From: Ralstonia wenshanensis
GTDB lineage: Bacteria > Pseudomonadota > Gammaproteobacteria > Burkholderiales > Burkholderiaceae
Direction of reading: 5' to 3'
DNA: 64,000 nucleotides
Assembly (NCBI RefSeq): GCF_021173085.1
Contig: NZ_CP076412.1
Span: forward strand, 372,001 to 436,000
Of the stretch, positions 17,797 through 26,622 are shown piece after piece (the stretch's first letter is position 1; the number at the start of each line of letters is the position of its first letter). Under the pieces are notes generated by a model. The model did no database searches. It was not told where the DNA came from and saw nothing but the letters and a program-made list of their open reading frames with translations. Made by a program: the position numbers and the translations under genes.

Positions 17797-18567
17797 ATGC
17801 GTGCCAGTGCTTTCATCATTGCCGCCATGGCGTTTGGCGCTTGCATGGCAGCCACGTCTGCCGCGGCAGGCCCGCGTATTGATGCACGGGCCTTTGCCAC
17901 GCTGGCCGCCACCTGCGCGCCGCACGTTGACCGCGTCACGCTGGAAGCGCTGGTGCGCACGGAGTCTGCCTACAACCCCTATGCGATCGGCGTGGTGGGC
18001 GGCAGGCTCGTGCGCCAGCCTGCCACGCTGGAAGAAGCCGTGGCCACCGCGCGTTCACTGGAGCGCCAGGGCTACAACTTCAGCGTGGGGCTCGGGCAGG
18101 TCAACCGCTACAACCTCGCGCGCTTTGGCGAGACGCTTGAAACCGCGTTCGACGCCTGCCGCAACCTGCGCGCAGGCGGCACCATCCTGGCTGAATGCTT
18201 TGCACGTTCATTGCCGCGCTATGGAGATCAGCAACAGGCATTGCGCGCAGCGCTGTCTTGCTATTACAGCGGTAATTTCGAGACCGGCTTCCGCCACGGA
18301 TATGTGCAGAAGGTTGTCGCTAATGCTGGGGACGTGCCGGCCATCGTGCCCGACGCCGCCCGTGGACGGATCGAGCCGATTCCGGTCGTGCCCGCCGGCG
18401 GCGGCACACCCGCTCCCGGGGCGCCACGCCCGGCATCTGCGCCCGCGCAGCCACGCGTGCTGACCGGCAGCGCGTGCACCGGCCAGACCGGCCGGCAGGT
18501 GATGATCCTTGCGTGTAATCGCGCCGACGGCACATCGTGCCTGCGCTGCGTGGCGCTGCCGCGCTGA
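17797..18567 (+). CDS. T3SS-linked lytic transglycosylase (VirB1/SLT type)
   Basis: A secreted peptidoglycan hydrolase of 256 aa from the ATG at 17797, preceded by GAGGTG; the frame also has a GTG at 17788. A signal peptide ends near TSAAAG. The transglycosylase core has the catalytic Glu in LVRTESAYNPYAIG and the family motif SVGLGQVNRYN, then a cysteine-bearing loop and YYSGNF. The C-terminal tail is Pro-rich and ends in a cluster of cysteines. Such enzymes open the cell wall for the secretion rod. It starts 12 bp after the sctR stop, so it is co-transcribed. Confidence 0.9.
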   Translation: MRASAFIIAAMAFGACMAATSAAAGPRIDARAFATLAATCAPHVDRVTLEALVRTESAYNPYAIGVVGGRLVRQPATLEEAVATARSLERQGYNFSVGLGQVNRYNLARFGETLETAFDACRNLRAGGTILAECFARSLPRYGDQQQALRAALSCYYSGNFETGFRHGYVQKVVANAGDVPAIVPDAARGRIEPIPVVPAGGGTPAPGAPRPASAPAQPRVLTGSACTGQTGRQVMILACNRADGTSCLRCVALPR

Positions 18568-18582
18568 GCGCCGCGCGGCAGC
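18555..18582. terminator. Strong hairpin between convergent genes
   Basis: A perfect 10-bp stem (GCTGCCGCGC, 8-nt loop, GCGCGGCAGC) spans the stop of the transglycosylase gene. No T tract follows, so intrinsic termination is uncertain; it sits between convergent transglycosylase and luxR-type genes. Confidence 0.45.
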
Positions 18583-18601
18583 TTCCACATCCCCATCCCG
18601 G

Positions 18602-19681
18602 TCAGATCAGGTTCAGGCGGCCCGCAATGTAGGCCAACTGAGCGCGGTTGGTCGCGCCGTAGCGGCGGCGAATCAGGCGCAGGTGGTAATCAACGTTGTG
18701 CGCTGTGGTGTGCAGCTTGATGGCGATTTCCTTATCGCTCATGCCGGCGGCCAGGCACGTCAGCACTCGGCTTTGCATGACGGTGAGCGGTGCGTCTTCA
18801 CCGGATACGCGCGTGTTGCGCGTGAACGTTTGCAGCGGCGCCCGCCAGACCTGATGCAGCGCCATGCCAAAGAGGATCGACTGGCCGAGCACGCTGTCGC
18901 TGATCCATTCCCGCCCCGCATGCGGCGAACTGAGGCTGACAATCGCATGGTTCATGCCCTTGCCCGCGCCCAGGCTGAATATCACGCCGCTGCGCAATCC
19001 GTGTTCGTCCATCGTCTGCAGCAGCGCGCGCATCGCCGGCTCCATGCGCGCCTGGCCCCGCGCGAGCGATGCCAGATCCCACACCAGCGGCATGCCCGTG
19101 GCAAACACCGCAGGCAGGCGTGGGTCGACGGTGAACAGACGTTCGCCGCAATAACGCTGCAAGAACCGCGGCGCCACGTAGTTCTTGAGCATGGCCACCG
19201 TAGGCGGGGCATTTTCGTGGCGTTCGGTCAGCGCGTAGGTGAGCGAAGAAAAACCCATCAGCCCCATCAGCCCGGACACAATGCGTGCGCGCTCGGCCAC
19301 CCCGCGTGCGGCCTGCAGCTCGGCAGCCAGGCGCAGTCGACCCGGCTGCGCGGGTGCGGGCTCGAACAGCAGCGCGTGCTCGTCCACGGAAATCACGTCC
19401 GTGCCCGGCGGCAGCGGTACGAAAAAGCGGTCGCCATTGGCGGCATCGTCCGCGGCTGTGCGCGCAGCCAGGGAATCGGCGTGCCCTGGAAGCGGCGCGG
19501 TGTCCGCCTTCGCGGACAGCGCATCCAGGTCGAGCTGGACGGAAGGGCTTGCGTGGGTGGAAACGCCAGACTGCGCGCCCGCTGCCTTGAGCGCGGTGCG
19601 CATGTCCATCAGCAGCGCCAGGTCTTCGGCGCGGGGGAAACGTACTGCCTGCAGACCATCTGAGCGATGTGCGGCGGCCAT
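18602..19681 (-). CDS. Second LuxR-type transcriptional regulator (Trp57 replaced by Phe)
   Basis: 359 aa from the ATG at 19681, chosen because GGAGG lies 6 nt upstream; the open frame runs further. The autoinducer-domain-like part has VDPRL, LVWD and GLRSG, but where AHL receptors have W57 it has Phe (in PRFLQRY, codon at 19163-19165). The C-terminal helix-turn-helix (SDKEIAIKLHTTAHNVDYHL) resembles that of the regulator at 15135. The N-terminal extension is about 70 aa longer than the other regulator. Its placement next to the plus-strand sct genes suggests a paired regulator of secretion. Confidence 0.85.
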   Translation of the reverse strand: MAAAHRSDGLQAVRFPRAEDLALLMDMRTALKAAGAQSGVSTHASPSVQLDLDALSAKADTAPLPGHADSLAARTAADDAANGDRFFVPLPPGTDVISVDEHALLFEPAPAQPGRLRLAAELQAARGVAERARIVSGLMGLMGFSSLTYALTERHENAPPTVAMLKNYVAPRFLQRYCGERLFTVDPRLPAVFATGMPLVWDLASLARGQARMEPAMRALLQTMDEHGLRSGVIFSLGAGKGMNHAIVSLSSPHAGREWISDSVLGQSILFGMALHQVWRAPLQTFTRNTRVSGEDAPLTVMQSRVLTCLAAGMSDKEIAIKLHTTAHNVDYHLRLIRRRYGATNRAQLAYIAGRLNLI

Positions 19682-19701
19682 TGCCGTCCTCCGGTCATGT
19701 T

Positions 19702-19755
19702 GGAAACACCTGCTTGGCCGCCGGAATGTTTTCGGCCATGGCCAAGGCTGTTTCC
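19702..19755 (-). promoter_or_regulatory. Long inverted repeat in the leader of the second luxR-type gene
   Basis: GGAAACA-CCTG-CTTGGCC (19702-19719 region) pairs with GGCCAAG-GC-TGTTTCC (19740-19755), giving two 7-bp helices with an internal bulge and a 20-nt loop. It lies 21 bp upstream of the start codon on the minus strand, so it could be an mRNA hairpin or an operator. Confidence 0.45.
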
Positions 19756-20011
19756 CCCCCGGGGGATGACATTTGCTGCGCGGTGACCCTGAGCACCGCT
19801 GGGCGCAGATCGTGAAAAGCGACGTCCGGCCTACGTTTTGGCGCATTGTTGCAAGCCGGTGGCAACGTTGTCCAACAAAACTTTTTAGTGCCCCACCATC
19901 GACGCGGCTTATGTCGCAACGCAGCAAACCACGCCTCTGACAATGGCTCCGGGGCCGCGCGTCCATGCCCCTTGCCGCATGCCGGGCATCACTGTGTCAG
20001 GATTGACCGTG
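19756..20011. other. Intergenic stretch upstream of modB and luxR2 without a recognised gene
   Basis: Between the leader hairpin of luxR2 and the ModE-like box there is no open frame with a credible ribosome site. A CCCCCCCGGGGG run lies at 19754-19765. On the minus strand a 25-codon frame MSSPGGETALAMAENIPAAK... ends at 19695 without a clear ribosome site. modA, normally placed here, is absent. Confidence 0.4.
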
Positions 20012-20035
20012 CGTTATATCCAACCCTATATTGCG
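20012..20035 (+). promoter_or_regulatory. Putative ModE-binding site
   Basis: CGTTATAT (20012-20019) and ATATTGCG (20028-20035) form an inverted repeat with an 8-bp centre, like ModE operators (CG-nTATAT arms). It lies 98 bp upstream of modB, and a modE gene is 2 kb away. Molybdate-bound ModE would repress modBC here. Confidence 0.55.
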
Positions 20036-20132
20036 GATAACGTTTCCAATCTGTCGCCGGCACCCAACGCGTCGCCTCTCGGTTCGCGAGAATCATCCGG
20101 CCGGCCGATGGCACCTTCGACACACTATCCGC

Positions 20133-20819
20133 ATGTCCGCTTCCATCTGGACGCCTCTCCTGCTTTCACTCAAGGTGGCCGGCTGGGCGACCGTCCTGAA
20201 CCTTCTGCTGGGCGTCGGCGCGGCCTACGCGCTCGCGCGCACGCGCAGCCGCTTGCGCGACGTCATCGATTCCGTCCTGACCCTGCCCCTGGTGCTGCCG
20301 CCAACGGTGCTCGGTTATTACCTGCTGGTGCTGCTGGGCCGGCGCGGCACGGTCGGCGGCTGGCTCGACAGCATGGGTATCCAGCTCGTCTTTACGTGGC
20401 AGGGCGCGGTGATCGCCTCCACCGTGGTGGCGTTTCCGCTGGTCATGAAATCCGCGCGCGCCGCCTTTGAAGGTGTCGATCATCAACTGGAAAGCGCGGC
20501 GCGTGTACTGGGCCTGCCGGAGGCCGCCGTGTTCTTCCGCGTCACGCTGCCGCTGGCTGCACGCGGCATCGCCGCCGGCGTTCTGCTGGCGTTTGCGCGC
20601 GCATTGGGCGAGTTTGGTGCCACGCTCATGATCGCCGGCAATCTGCCCGGCCGTACGCAGACGCTTTCCGTCGCCATCTACGAAGCCGTGCAGGCCGGCG
20701 ACGACGCCACGGCCAACACGCTAGTGCTGATCACCTCGCTCACCTGCATCGTGGTACTGGTGGTGGCCAGCCGCCTGCTGCAGGCGCGCGCGCCGAGCCT
20801 GCAGGAGCAACTGGCATGA
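20133..20819 (+). CDS. modB: ModB, molybdate ABC transporter permease
   Basis: A 228-aa inner-membrane permease of the ModB family, starting MSASIWTPLLLSLKVAG at the ATG at 20133; the longer frame upstream overlaps the ModE-like box. The segment VLTLPLVLPPTVLGYYLLVLLGRRG is highly characteristic, and the EAA loop ARALGEFGATLMIAGN contacts the ATPase. It overlaps modC by 4 bp. No modA (periplasmic binding protein) precedes it, unlike the usual modABC order. Confidence 0.93.
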   Translation: MSASIWTPLLLSLKVAGWATVLNLLLGVGAAYALARTRSRLRDVIDSVLTLPLVLPPTVLGYYLLVLLGRRGTVGGWLDSMGIQLVFTWQGAVIASTVVAFPLVMKSARAAFEGVDHQLESAARVLGLPEAAVFFRVTLPLAARGIAAGVLLAFARALGEFGATLMIAGNLPGRTQTLSVAIYEAVQAGDDATANTLVLITSLTCIVVLVVASRLLQARAPSLQEQLA

Positions 20820-21559
20820 GCGGCGGCATGATCGATCTCGTCGTGCAGAAAACGCTCACCAGCGCGGCGCGTGTGTTTTCGCTCGACGTTGCCGTGCGCT
20901 CCGACAGCCGGCGCGTGGTGCTGTACGGCCCGTCGGGCGCCGGCAAGAGCCTCACGCTGCGCGCCATTGCGGGCCTCATGACGCCCGAGCGCGGCCGCAT
21001 CGTGCTCAACGGCCGCACGCTGTTCGACCACGCTGAGAGCATCAGCCTGAGCGCGCAGGAACGCCGCGTCGGCTACCTCTTCCAGGACTACGCGCTCTTC
21101 AACCACCTGACGGTGGCGCAGAACATCGCGTTCGGGCTCAAGCGCGGGTGGTTCAACCCGCCGCGCCGCACACGCGATCCACGCGTGCAGCAGTGGATCG
21201 ACACGTTCGAGCTGGGCACCGTCGCCGCCAATTACCCGTCGCAGATTTCCGGCGGCCAGCGCCAGCGTGTGGCACTTGCCCGCGCGCTGATCGCCGAGCC
21301 CTCCATGCTGCTGTTAGACGAGCCCTTTGCCGCACTGGACCCGGCACTGCGCACGCGCATGCGTTCGGAGCTGTCCGCCCTGCAAGCGCGGCTGCAGATA
21401 CCCATGCTGATGATCACGCACGACCCGGCCGATGTGGAGATCTTCGGAGACCACGTATTCGAGTTGCGCGATGGCCGCGTCGTTGCCGATGCCGTGCGCG
21501 CACACGATGCGGCACCGCTGTCGCCGTATCCGCATCTGACGGCAGTGGTAAAGCGCTAG
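20816..21559 (+). CDS. modC: ModC, molybdate ABC transporter ATPase lacking a C-terminal Mop domain
   Basis: A 247-aa ATP-binding subunit with Walker A GPSGAGKS, signature ISGGQRQRVALARALI, Walker B MLLLDEPFAAL and the switch His in MITHDP. The protein stops after the nucleotide-binding domain; the regulatory Mop/TOBE domain found in the about 350-aa E. coli ModC is absent, so molybdate feedback through that domain is not expected. The stop overlaps the convergent flavodoxin-like gene by 4 bp. It is coupled to modB. Confidence 0.92.
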   Translation: MSGGMIDLVVQKTLTSAARVFSLDVAVRSDSRRVVLYGPSGAGKSLTLRAIAGLMTPERGRIVLNGRTLFDHAESISLSAQERRVGYLFQDYALFNHLTVAQNIAFGLKRGWFNPPRRTRDPRVQQWIDTFELGTVAANYPSQISGGQRQRVALARALIAEPSMLLLDEPFAALDPALRTRMRSELSALQARLQIPMLMITHDPADVEIFGDHVFELRDGRVVADAVRAHDAAPLSPYPHLTAVVKR

Positions 21560-22053
21560 AAAACGCCCAGCGCAAGCCCGGTTGCCACGGCCTGACCCAG
21601 GACGCGGCAGCGCTCCAGATCATCTGCGCCAATCTGCTTGGGGGCCAGGATGGCCTCGGGCGTTTGCGCATGCGTGCAGACGATGATCGGCTCGGCCACG
21701 GGCTTGAGCCGCCAGCCGGTGGCAATGCGCTCAATCTGGCGCACCGCATTCTGGCCATCGCTGCCTGCACAGATCAGGCACGCGTATGGCCGGCCGTTGA
21801 TACGGTCGAGCACGGGGTAATAGCAGCGGTCGAAAAAATCCTTGAGCTGCCCACTGATGGCCGCGAGGTTTTCCGGTGTCGCGAAGAGATAGCCGTCTGC
21901 CCCGAGCACATCGTCGGGGCCGGCTTGGGTTGCGTGCATCAACCGCACGGCAACGCCGCCCTCTTCTGCGGCACCCGCTTGCGCGGCCTCGGCCATCTGG
22001 CGCGCGCCGCCCGTCATCGAGTGGTAGACGATCAGCAGGGTCTTGGGCGTCAT
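21556..22053 (-). CDS. Flavodoxin-fold / NAD(P)H-dependent FMN reductase-like protein
   Basis: A 165-aa soluble protein with the flavodoxin phosphate-binding start LLIVYHSMTGGARQMAEAA and a flavin-site segment YLFATPENLAAISGQLKDFFDR, as in FMN-binding reductases of the WrbA-like superfamily. The start lies 7 bp after the modE stop, so modE and this gene form an operon. The partner reaction is unknown; a link to molybdenum metabolism is only suggested by the neighbourhood. Confidence 0.75.
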   Translation of the reverse strand: MTPKTLLIVYHSMTGGARQMAEAAQAGAAEEGGVAVRLMHATQAGPDDVLGADGYLFATPENLAAISGQLKDFFDRCYYPVLDRINGRPYACLICAGSDGQNAVRQIERIATGWRLKPVAEPIIVCTHAQTPEAILAPKQIGADDLERCRVLGQAVATGLALGVF

Positions 22054-22060
22054 GGGCGCT

Positions 22061-22873
22061 TCAGGCCAATCCCAGAATCACACTCGATGCCTCGAACACC
22101 GCCACCGCTTCCACGCCTTCGGCGAGTGCCAGGGTTTCCACAGCCGTACGCGAGAGCATGGCCACCAGCACGGTCTCGCCCGCGGACGTGGCATTCGCGT
22201 CCAGCAGGCTCAGGCGCACTTCGGCCTGCACCGCGCCATCGCGGATTTCCGTGACTACGCACGGTAATTGGTTCTCTGCGGAGACGCGCCACTCGCCGGC
22301 CCCGCGCATCAGCATCACGGCAGGCGCCTTGATGAGCGCCACGGCCTGTACGCCCGGCGCCAGCTGCAGCACGCGCGTGCTTTCCTGCGTGATGGTGGCG
22401 GCGACAGCCTGCCCGCCGGGCAGGCGCAGCGTCACCACATCGTTGACAGCACCCGACGCTACCGATTCCACCGTGCCGAACAGCGTGTTGCGCGCGCTCG
22501 TGCGCAGCATGAGGCGGCGTAGCAGGTTGACGTCTTCGCTGGCAGCGTGCGCGGCGGCATCCAGGCGATCGACAAAGCGGCGGTGCTCGGCTTCCAGCAC
22601 GCGGAAGCTCTCGATCAGCCGTTGCGCGCGCGGCGTCAGCACACTGCCACCGCCGCCCTTGCCGCCCGTGGTGCGCACCACCAGCGGCTCGCCGGCCAGG
22701 TTGTTCATGGTGTCGATGGCGTCCCACGCGGCCTTGTAGGAAAGACCTACGGCTTTTGCGCCTGCGGTGATGGAGCCGGTCTGTCCGATGGCAGCCAGCA
22801 GTTCGATTCGGCCGCGTCCGCCCCAATTGTCTTCACCGGCGCGCAGCCAGATGGTGCCGTCGAGTTCCAGCAT
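22061..22873 (-). CDS. modE: ModE, molybdate-responsive transcriptional regulator
   Basis: 270 aa (E. coli ModE is 262). The N-terminal winged helix-turn-helix has the ModE pattern RIELLAAIGQTGSITAGAKAVGLSYKAAWDAIDTMN and VRTTGGKGGGGSVLT. Two Mop domains follow: SARNTLFGTVESVASGAVNDVV (about 130-200) and NQLPCVVTEIRDGAVQAEVRL (about 203-270), which bind molybdate. It would repress modBC through the site at 20012-20035. Upstream, GTTAACG is repeated directly at 22912-22926. Confidence 0.95.
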   Translation of the reverse strand: MLELDGTIWLRAGEDNWGGRGRIELLAAIGQTGSITAGAKAVGLSYKAAWDAIDTMNNLAGEPLVVRTTGGKGGGGSVLTPRAQRLIESFRVLEAEHRRFVDRLDAAAHAASEDVNLLRRLMLRTSARNTLFGTVESVASGAVNDVVTLRLPGGQAVAATITQESTRVLQLAPGVQAVALIKAPAVMLMRGAGEWRVSAENQLPCVVTEIRDGAVQAEVRLSLLDANATSAGETVLVAMLSRTAVETLALAEGVEAVAVFEASSVILGLA

Positions 22874-22939
22874 GTCGTCTCGTCGTGGATGGAGATTGCA
22901 ACATGCAGGATGTTAACGTGTTAACGCCGATTCGCTGGC

Positions 22940-23443
22940 TCAAGCCGCCGCCAGGCGCGGCGTACGCACATGCAGCAGCACCGAGCGCGAGAGGAGCAGA
23001 CCGCCCAGGAAGCCGAACAGCGCGCTGAACATCGCCATGAAGCTGGCAGAGTGCGAGACTTCCGGGTGCATCGCCAGCATCACGTTGTAGGCATAGCGGG
23101 CGGCGAACAGGCCCACGATCACCACCATCGGCACCCAGCTTCCGGGCACGCGAACGGTGTGGGCCGTTTCAGACACGGCGCCGTTGGGCGGCGACATGTA
23201 CGTCAACAGGAACGCCACCAGAACGGCCACCAGCCACATCGTGAGCGCAAGCGGGCTGCCATGGCTTGCCATCGACACTCCGTAAAGCGAATACGCGGCC
23301 ACCACCAGCGGCAGCACGATCAGACGGCGGCGCGACACGATGCGGGACTGCATCTGACGCATCCCGATGCCAATCAGCACGGCAAACACCACGAACACCC
23401 AGGTGGGCGTATGCGAGACGATGGAGGCGATCGATTCAAGCAT
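22940..23443 (-). CDS. Small membrane protein of unknown function (DUF6622-like)
   Basis: A 167-aa protein with about five hydrophobic helices. It starts MLESIASIVSHTPTWVFVVFAVLIGIGMRQMQSR, a pattern seen in small integral membrane proteins of the DUF6622 type. No catalytic motif is visible. It is separated from modE by 66 bp that contain a GTTAACG direct repeat, and it has its own reading direction toward the diguanylate cyclase gene. Function is unknown. Confidence 0.7.
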   Translation of the reverse strand: MLESIASIVSHTPTWVFVVFAVLIGIGMRQMQSRIVSRRRLIVLPLVVAAYSLYGVSMASHGSPLALTMWLVAVLVAFLLTYMSPPNGAVSETAHTVRVPGSWVPMVVIVGLFAARYAYNVMLAMHPEVSHSASFMAMFSALFGFLGGLLLSRSVLLHVRTPRLAAA

Positions 23444-23565
23444 GGCGGTCTCCCTGTTGGAATGACGCCAGCTTAGGTGCCGGCCCCCGCACGCGGGAGC
23501 GGATTGCGACGAACGGCAGAAATGCCGGTGTGAATGGCGGGAAAGATGCGATTCGGGTCGGGCAG

Positions 23566-26316
23566 TCAGCCCAGCGCGGCGCGCACGCCGGCATCCACCA
23601 CCGACAGGTGCGCCCGCAGCAAACGGTCGAACCCTTCGGCCGTGACAGGCTTGCCGATGTAATAACCCTGGATTTCCTGGCAGCCCGCCTTGGCGAGGAA
23701 CTCGACCTGGTCGGCGTCTTCCACACCTTCGGCGGTGACGGTCATGCCCAGGGCGCGCGCCATGGCGACGATGGCCTCCGTCAGCGCCACGGAATCCGGA
23801 TCGCCCGGAATGCCGGTGATGAACGAGCGGTCGATCTTCACGTTGCTGATCGGAAAGCGCTGCAGATACGACAGCGATGAATACCCGGTACCGAAATCGT
23901 CGATCGAGATCCGGATGCCCTGCGCGGTGAGCGCATCGAACATCGGGCGGACTTCATCCGCACCGCCCATCAGCAGGCTTTCGGTAATTTCGACTTCGAG
24001 CGCGGTGGGCGGCAGGCCGGTATCGGCCAGCGTCTGCTCGATCATCGGGACCACGTCGCCGGCCTGGAACTGGCGCGCCGACAGGTTGACCGCCATGCGG
24101 AAGTCATAGCCCAGCGCCTCGTACCAGATCACAGCCTGTTCGCAGGCGCGCCGTAAGACCCACGCGCCGATCGGCACGATCAGGCCCGTCTCTTCCGCCA
24201 CCGGGATGAACTCCACCGGCGAGATCGCCCCAAGCTTGGCGCTGTTCCAGCGCAGCAGCGCCTCGGCCCCGACGATGCGATGGCTGGCCAGGTCGTACTT
24301 GGGTTGATAGACGAGCTGCAGTTCGTTGTTCTCGCGTGCATCGCGCAGCGCGTTTTCCAGCATGTAGCGGCGTTGCAGCCGGGCGTTGAGTTCGGCCGTA
24401 TAGAACTGGGCACGATTGCGGCCGTTCTGCTTGGCGCGGTACATGGCGGCGTCGGCCGAACGCAGCAGGTCGGAACCCGAAATGCCGTCATGCGGATACA
24501 GCGCCACACCAATCGACACGCCCAGGTAGTAACGCCCGTTGACGGTATCGAACGGCTCGCGCATGGCTTGAAGCAATCGTTCAGCCAGCAACGCAATGCG
24601 CTTTCCTTCGACACGCTGGTCGATCAGGATGACGAACTCGTCGCCACCAAGACGGGCGATCACGTCGCCGGGGCCAATGCAATCGGTCAGGCGTGCGGCG
24701 GCGCTTTGCAGCAGCGTGTCGCCGCAGGCATGGCCGGCGGTATCATTCACGCTCTTGAAGCGGTCAAGGTCGAGGAAGAACAACGCCAGCTCGCGGCTCT
24801 CGTCGCGGGCGCTCTCAATGGTGCTTTCCAGGTGCGCGATGAAGAAGCTGCGGTTGGTCAACCCCGTGAGCGCATCGTGCGCCGCCAGATGGCGCAGGCG
24901 CTGCTCCGCGCGCTTGATATCGGTGATATCGGCAAACGACAACATCACGCTGCTGGGTGCCGGCTCGGCATGGCGACGGATGGGGATGATGTTCTGCCGC
25001 ACCCACATCAGCTCACCGGTCTTGAGCAACAGCCCGTACACACGGCCGAAGATGGGTTCGCCAGTGCGCAGCACCTGCCCGGACGGCATCATGGTCGCAC
25101 CGACTTCCTTGCCGTCTTCGTCCACCACGCGTTGAATCGGGTCGAGCCGGTTTCGCCCGACGAGCTGCCCCGGGCGCACGCGCAAGATGCGCTCGGCGCT
25201 GGCGTTGGCAGCCTGCACCACGCCGTCCGGCGACATGATGACAACGCCTTCGTGCAGGTTCGAGATCGCCAGCCGATAGCGCTCCTCGCTTTCGGCCAGG
25301 CCGCGCTCGACGTTGTCCTTTTGAATGGCAACGCCCGCCAGGTGCGTAACGTCGTCGAGGAAATGCTGCTCTTCTTCCGCGGGCATGCATGGTTGCCGAT
25401 AGAACAGCCCCAGCACGCCAAGCTTGTCGCCGCGCGATGAGCGAATCGGCAACGCCCATGCGGAGACAAAGCCCGCTGCCAATGCTGCCGTGCGCTCGTG
25501 TTGCCAGCGCGGGTCGGTCGCAATGTTTTCGATGAAGACGGCGTCACCCAGGTACACGGCACAACCGCATGCGCCGGCATCGGGACCGACGGGCGTGTTA
25601 TCCAGCGTGGCGGCATAGGCCGCAGGCAGCGTGGGCGCAGCGGCCACACTCATGGTCTGGGAGTCGGCGTCCAGCAACAACAGCGCCGACATGGCATTCG
25701 GATAGACCTGCTCGACGTACAGGCACAGGTGGCGCAGCACGGTCGACAGCGTCGCATTGGAGGCAAGTTGCGCAAGCACGGCGTTCTCCGAAGCGAGCAG
25801 ACGGCGCGCATGCAGCGCTTCGGCGCGAGCCTGTACGGCGTGGCGCTCCAGCGCATGGCGCGACACGGCCTCGCGCAGCACGAGCATGACGGCGGGCTGA
25901 CCTTCGTGCTCGCACGCAGCGGCTTCGCTGGCAACCAGCACATGCGTGTAGTCGGCGCGCACCAGACGGTGTTCGACCGGCTGGGCAGAAAGGCCGCTGC
26001 TCACCATGCCTGCCAGGCGCGGAATCACCTGGGCAACGTCATCGGGATGAATCAGGCCGGCGAGTTGCAGGCCCGTCAGTTGCGCTGCATCTTGCGCGCC
26101 CAGCAAGCGGGCGGCGGCCGGGTTGGCACGCACCAGCCGCCCGTCCACGGTCAGCAATACCGCGTCGGACGACAGCCGGGACAGCGCGTCGAAATCGGTA
26201 CCGCGCAGTTCAGTCATCGCCCCCGCCATGGCCGCCATCGGACGTTGCGCGGCCTCGGAGCGCGGCGCAACGTCTGTAGGAGAGGCTCCGGCCTGCGCCG
26301 GAAGAAACTGGGTCAT
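23566..26316 (-). CDS. PAS-GAF-PAS-GGDEF-EAL cyclic-di-GMP signalling protein
   Basis: 916 aa from the ATG at 26316 (a TTG lies 6 bp upstream). The order is PAS (about 40-160), GAF (about 190-345), PAS (about 350-475), GGDEF (about 480-645) and EAL (about 660-905). The cyclase motif is intact ([10 protein letters not shown]). The phosphodiesterase motif is also intact (AEALLRW), with the family segments [10 protein letters not shown] and KIDRSFI. No membrane segment is seen, so it is a cytosolic sensor. A leader ORF with an intrinsic terminator lies about 170 bp upstream. Confidence 0.95.
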   Translation of the reverse strand: MTQFLPAQAGASPTDVAPRSEAAQRPMAAMAGAMTELRGTDFDALSRLSSDAVLLTVDGRLVRANPAAARLLGAQDAAQLTGLQLAGLIHPDDVAQVIPRLAGMVSSGLSAQPVEHRLVRADYTHVLVASEAAACEHEGQPAVMLVLREAVSRHALERHAVQARAEALHARRLLASENAVLAQLASNATLSTVLRHLCLYVEQVYPNAMSALLLLDADSQTMSVAAAPTLPAAYAATLDNTPVGPDAGACGCAVYLGDAVFIENIATDPRWQHERTAALAAGFVSAWALPIRSSRGDKLGVLGLFYRQPCMPAEEEQHFLDDVTHLAGVAIQKDNVERGLAESEERYRLAISNLHEGVVIMSPDGVVQAANASAERILRVRPGQLVGRNRLDPIQRVVDEDGKEVGATMMPSGQVLRTGEPIFGRVYGLLLKTGELMWVRQNIIPIRRHAEPAPSSVMLSFADITDIKRAEQRLRHLAAHDALTGLTNRSFFIAHLESTIESARDESRELALFFLDLDRFKSVNDTAGHACGDTLLQSAAARLTDCIGPGDVIARLGGDEFVILIDQRVEGKRIALLAERLLQAMREPFDTVNGRYYLGVSIGVALYPHDGISGSDLLRSADAAMYRAKQNGRNRAQFYTAELNARLQRRYMLENALRDARENNELQLVYQPKYDLASHRIVGAEALLRWNSAKLGAISPVEFIPVAEETGLIVPIGAWVLRRACEQAVIWYEALGYDFRMAVNLSARQFQAGDVVPMIEQTLADTGLPPTALEVEITESLLMGGADEVRPMFDALTAQGIRISIDDFGTGYSSLSYLQRFPISNVKIDRSFITGIPGDPDSVALTEAIVAMARALGMTVTAEGVEDADQVEFLAKAGCQEIQGYYIGKPVTAEGFDRLLRAHLSVVDAGVRAALG

Positions 26317-26490
26317 GGGCAATGCGATGGCTTGAGCGATAACAGCAACAGCGACGGCAATGGGAAAGCGAGAGGCAGACTACACGTGTCTCGCCCCTAA
26401 CCACAACGGCGCGCCGGTGGAAAACTGAAGGGTGCAGCGTGTGATACCCCTGAGGGGCGTGTGGTGGCCACCCTACGTTGGCATGACCCA

Positions 26491-26526
26491 AGAAAAAACC
26501 CGCGCTCAGTTGACGAGGCGCGGGTT
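26491..26526 (-). terminator. Intrinsic terminator upstream of the GGDEF/EAL gene (possible attenuator)
   Basis: On the minus strand a perfect 9-bp stem AACCCGCGC / GCGCGGGTT with a 12-nt loop is followed by TTTTTTCTT. It includes the stop codon of the leader ORF at 26506-26622 and lies about 175 bp before the start of the GGDEF/EAL gene. Confidence 0.75.
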
Positions 26527-26622
26527 GAAATCTCTGGACCGTGTCGATCTGTTCCAGAGAGGAGAACTGACCCATGAGGCAAGCGACGCAAAGTTCCGTC
26601 GCATCACCATGTTATGAATCAT
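26506..26622 (-). CDS. Leader-peptide-like small ORF (38 aa)
   Basis: The ATG at 26622 follows AAGGGG with 6-nt spacing. The product begins MIHNMVMRRNFASLASWV and ends RDFNPRLVN; its last codons form the 5' arm of the intrinsic terminator at 26491-26526. This arrangement is typical of attenuation leaders or of a translated small RNA. The peptide has no run of one amino acid, so the sensed signal is not apparent. The short reading could also be a non-coding RNA. Confidence 0.5.
   Translation of the reverse strand: MIHNMVMRRNFASLASWVSSPLWNRSTRSRDFNPRLVN

Noticed and set aside
19838-20100. A modA-like gene upstream of modB
   Set aside because: No frame shows a signal peptide plus binding-protein pattern; only a short His/Arg-rich frame is open there.
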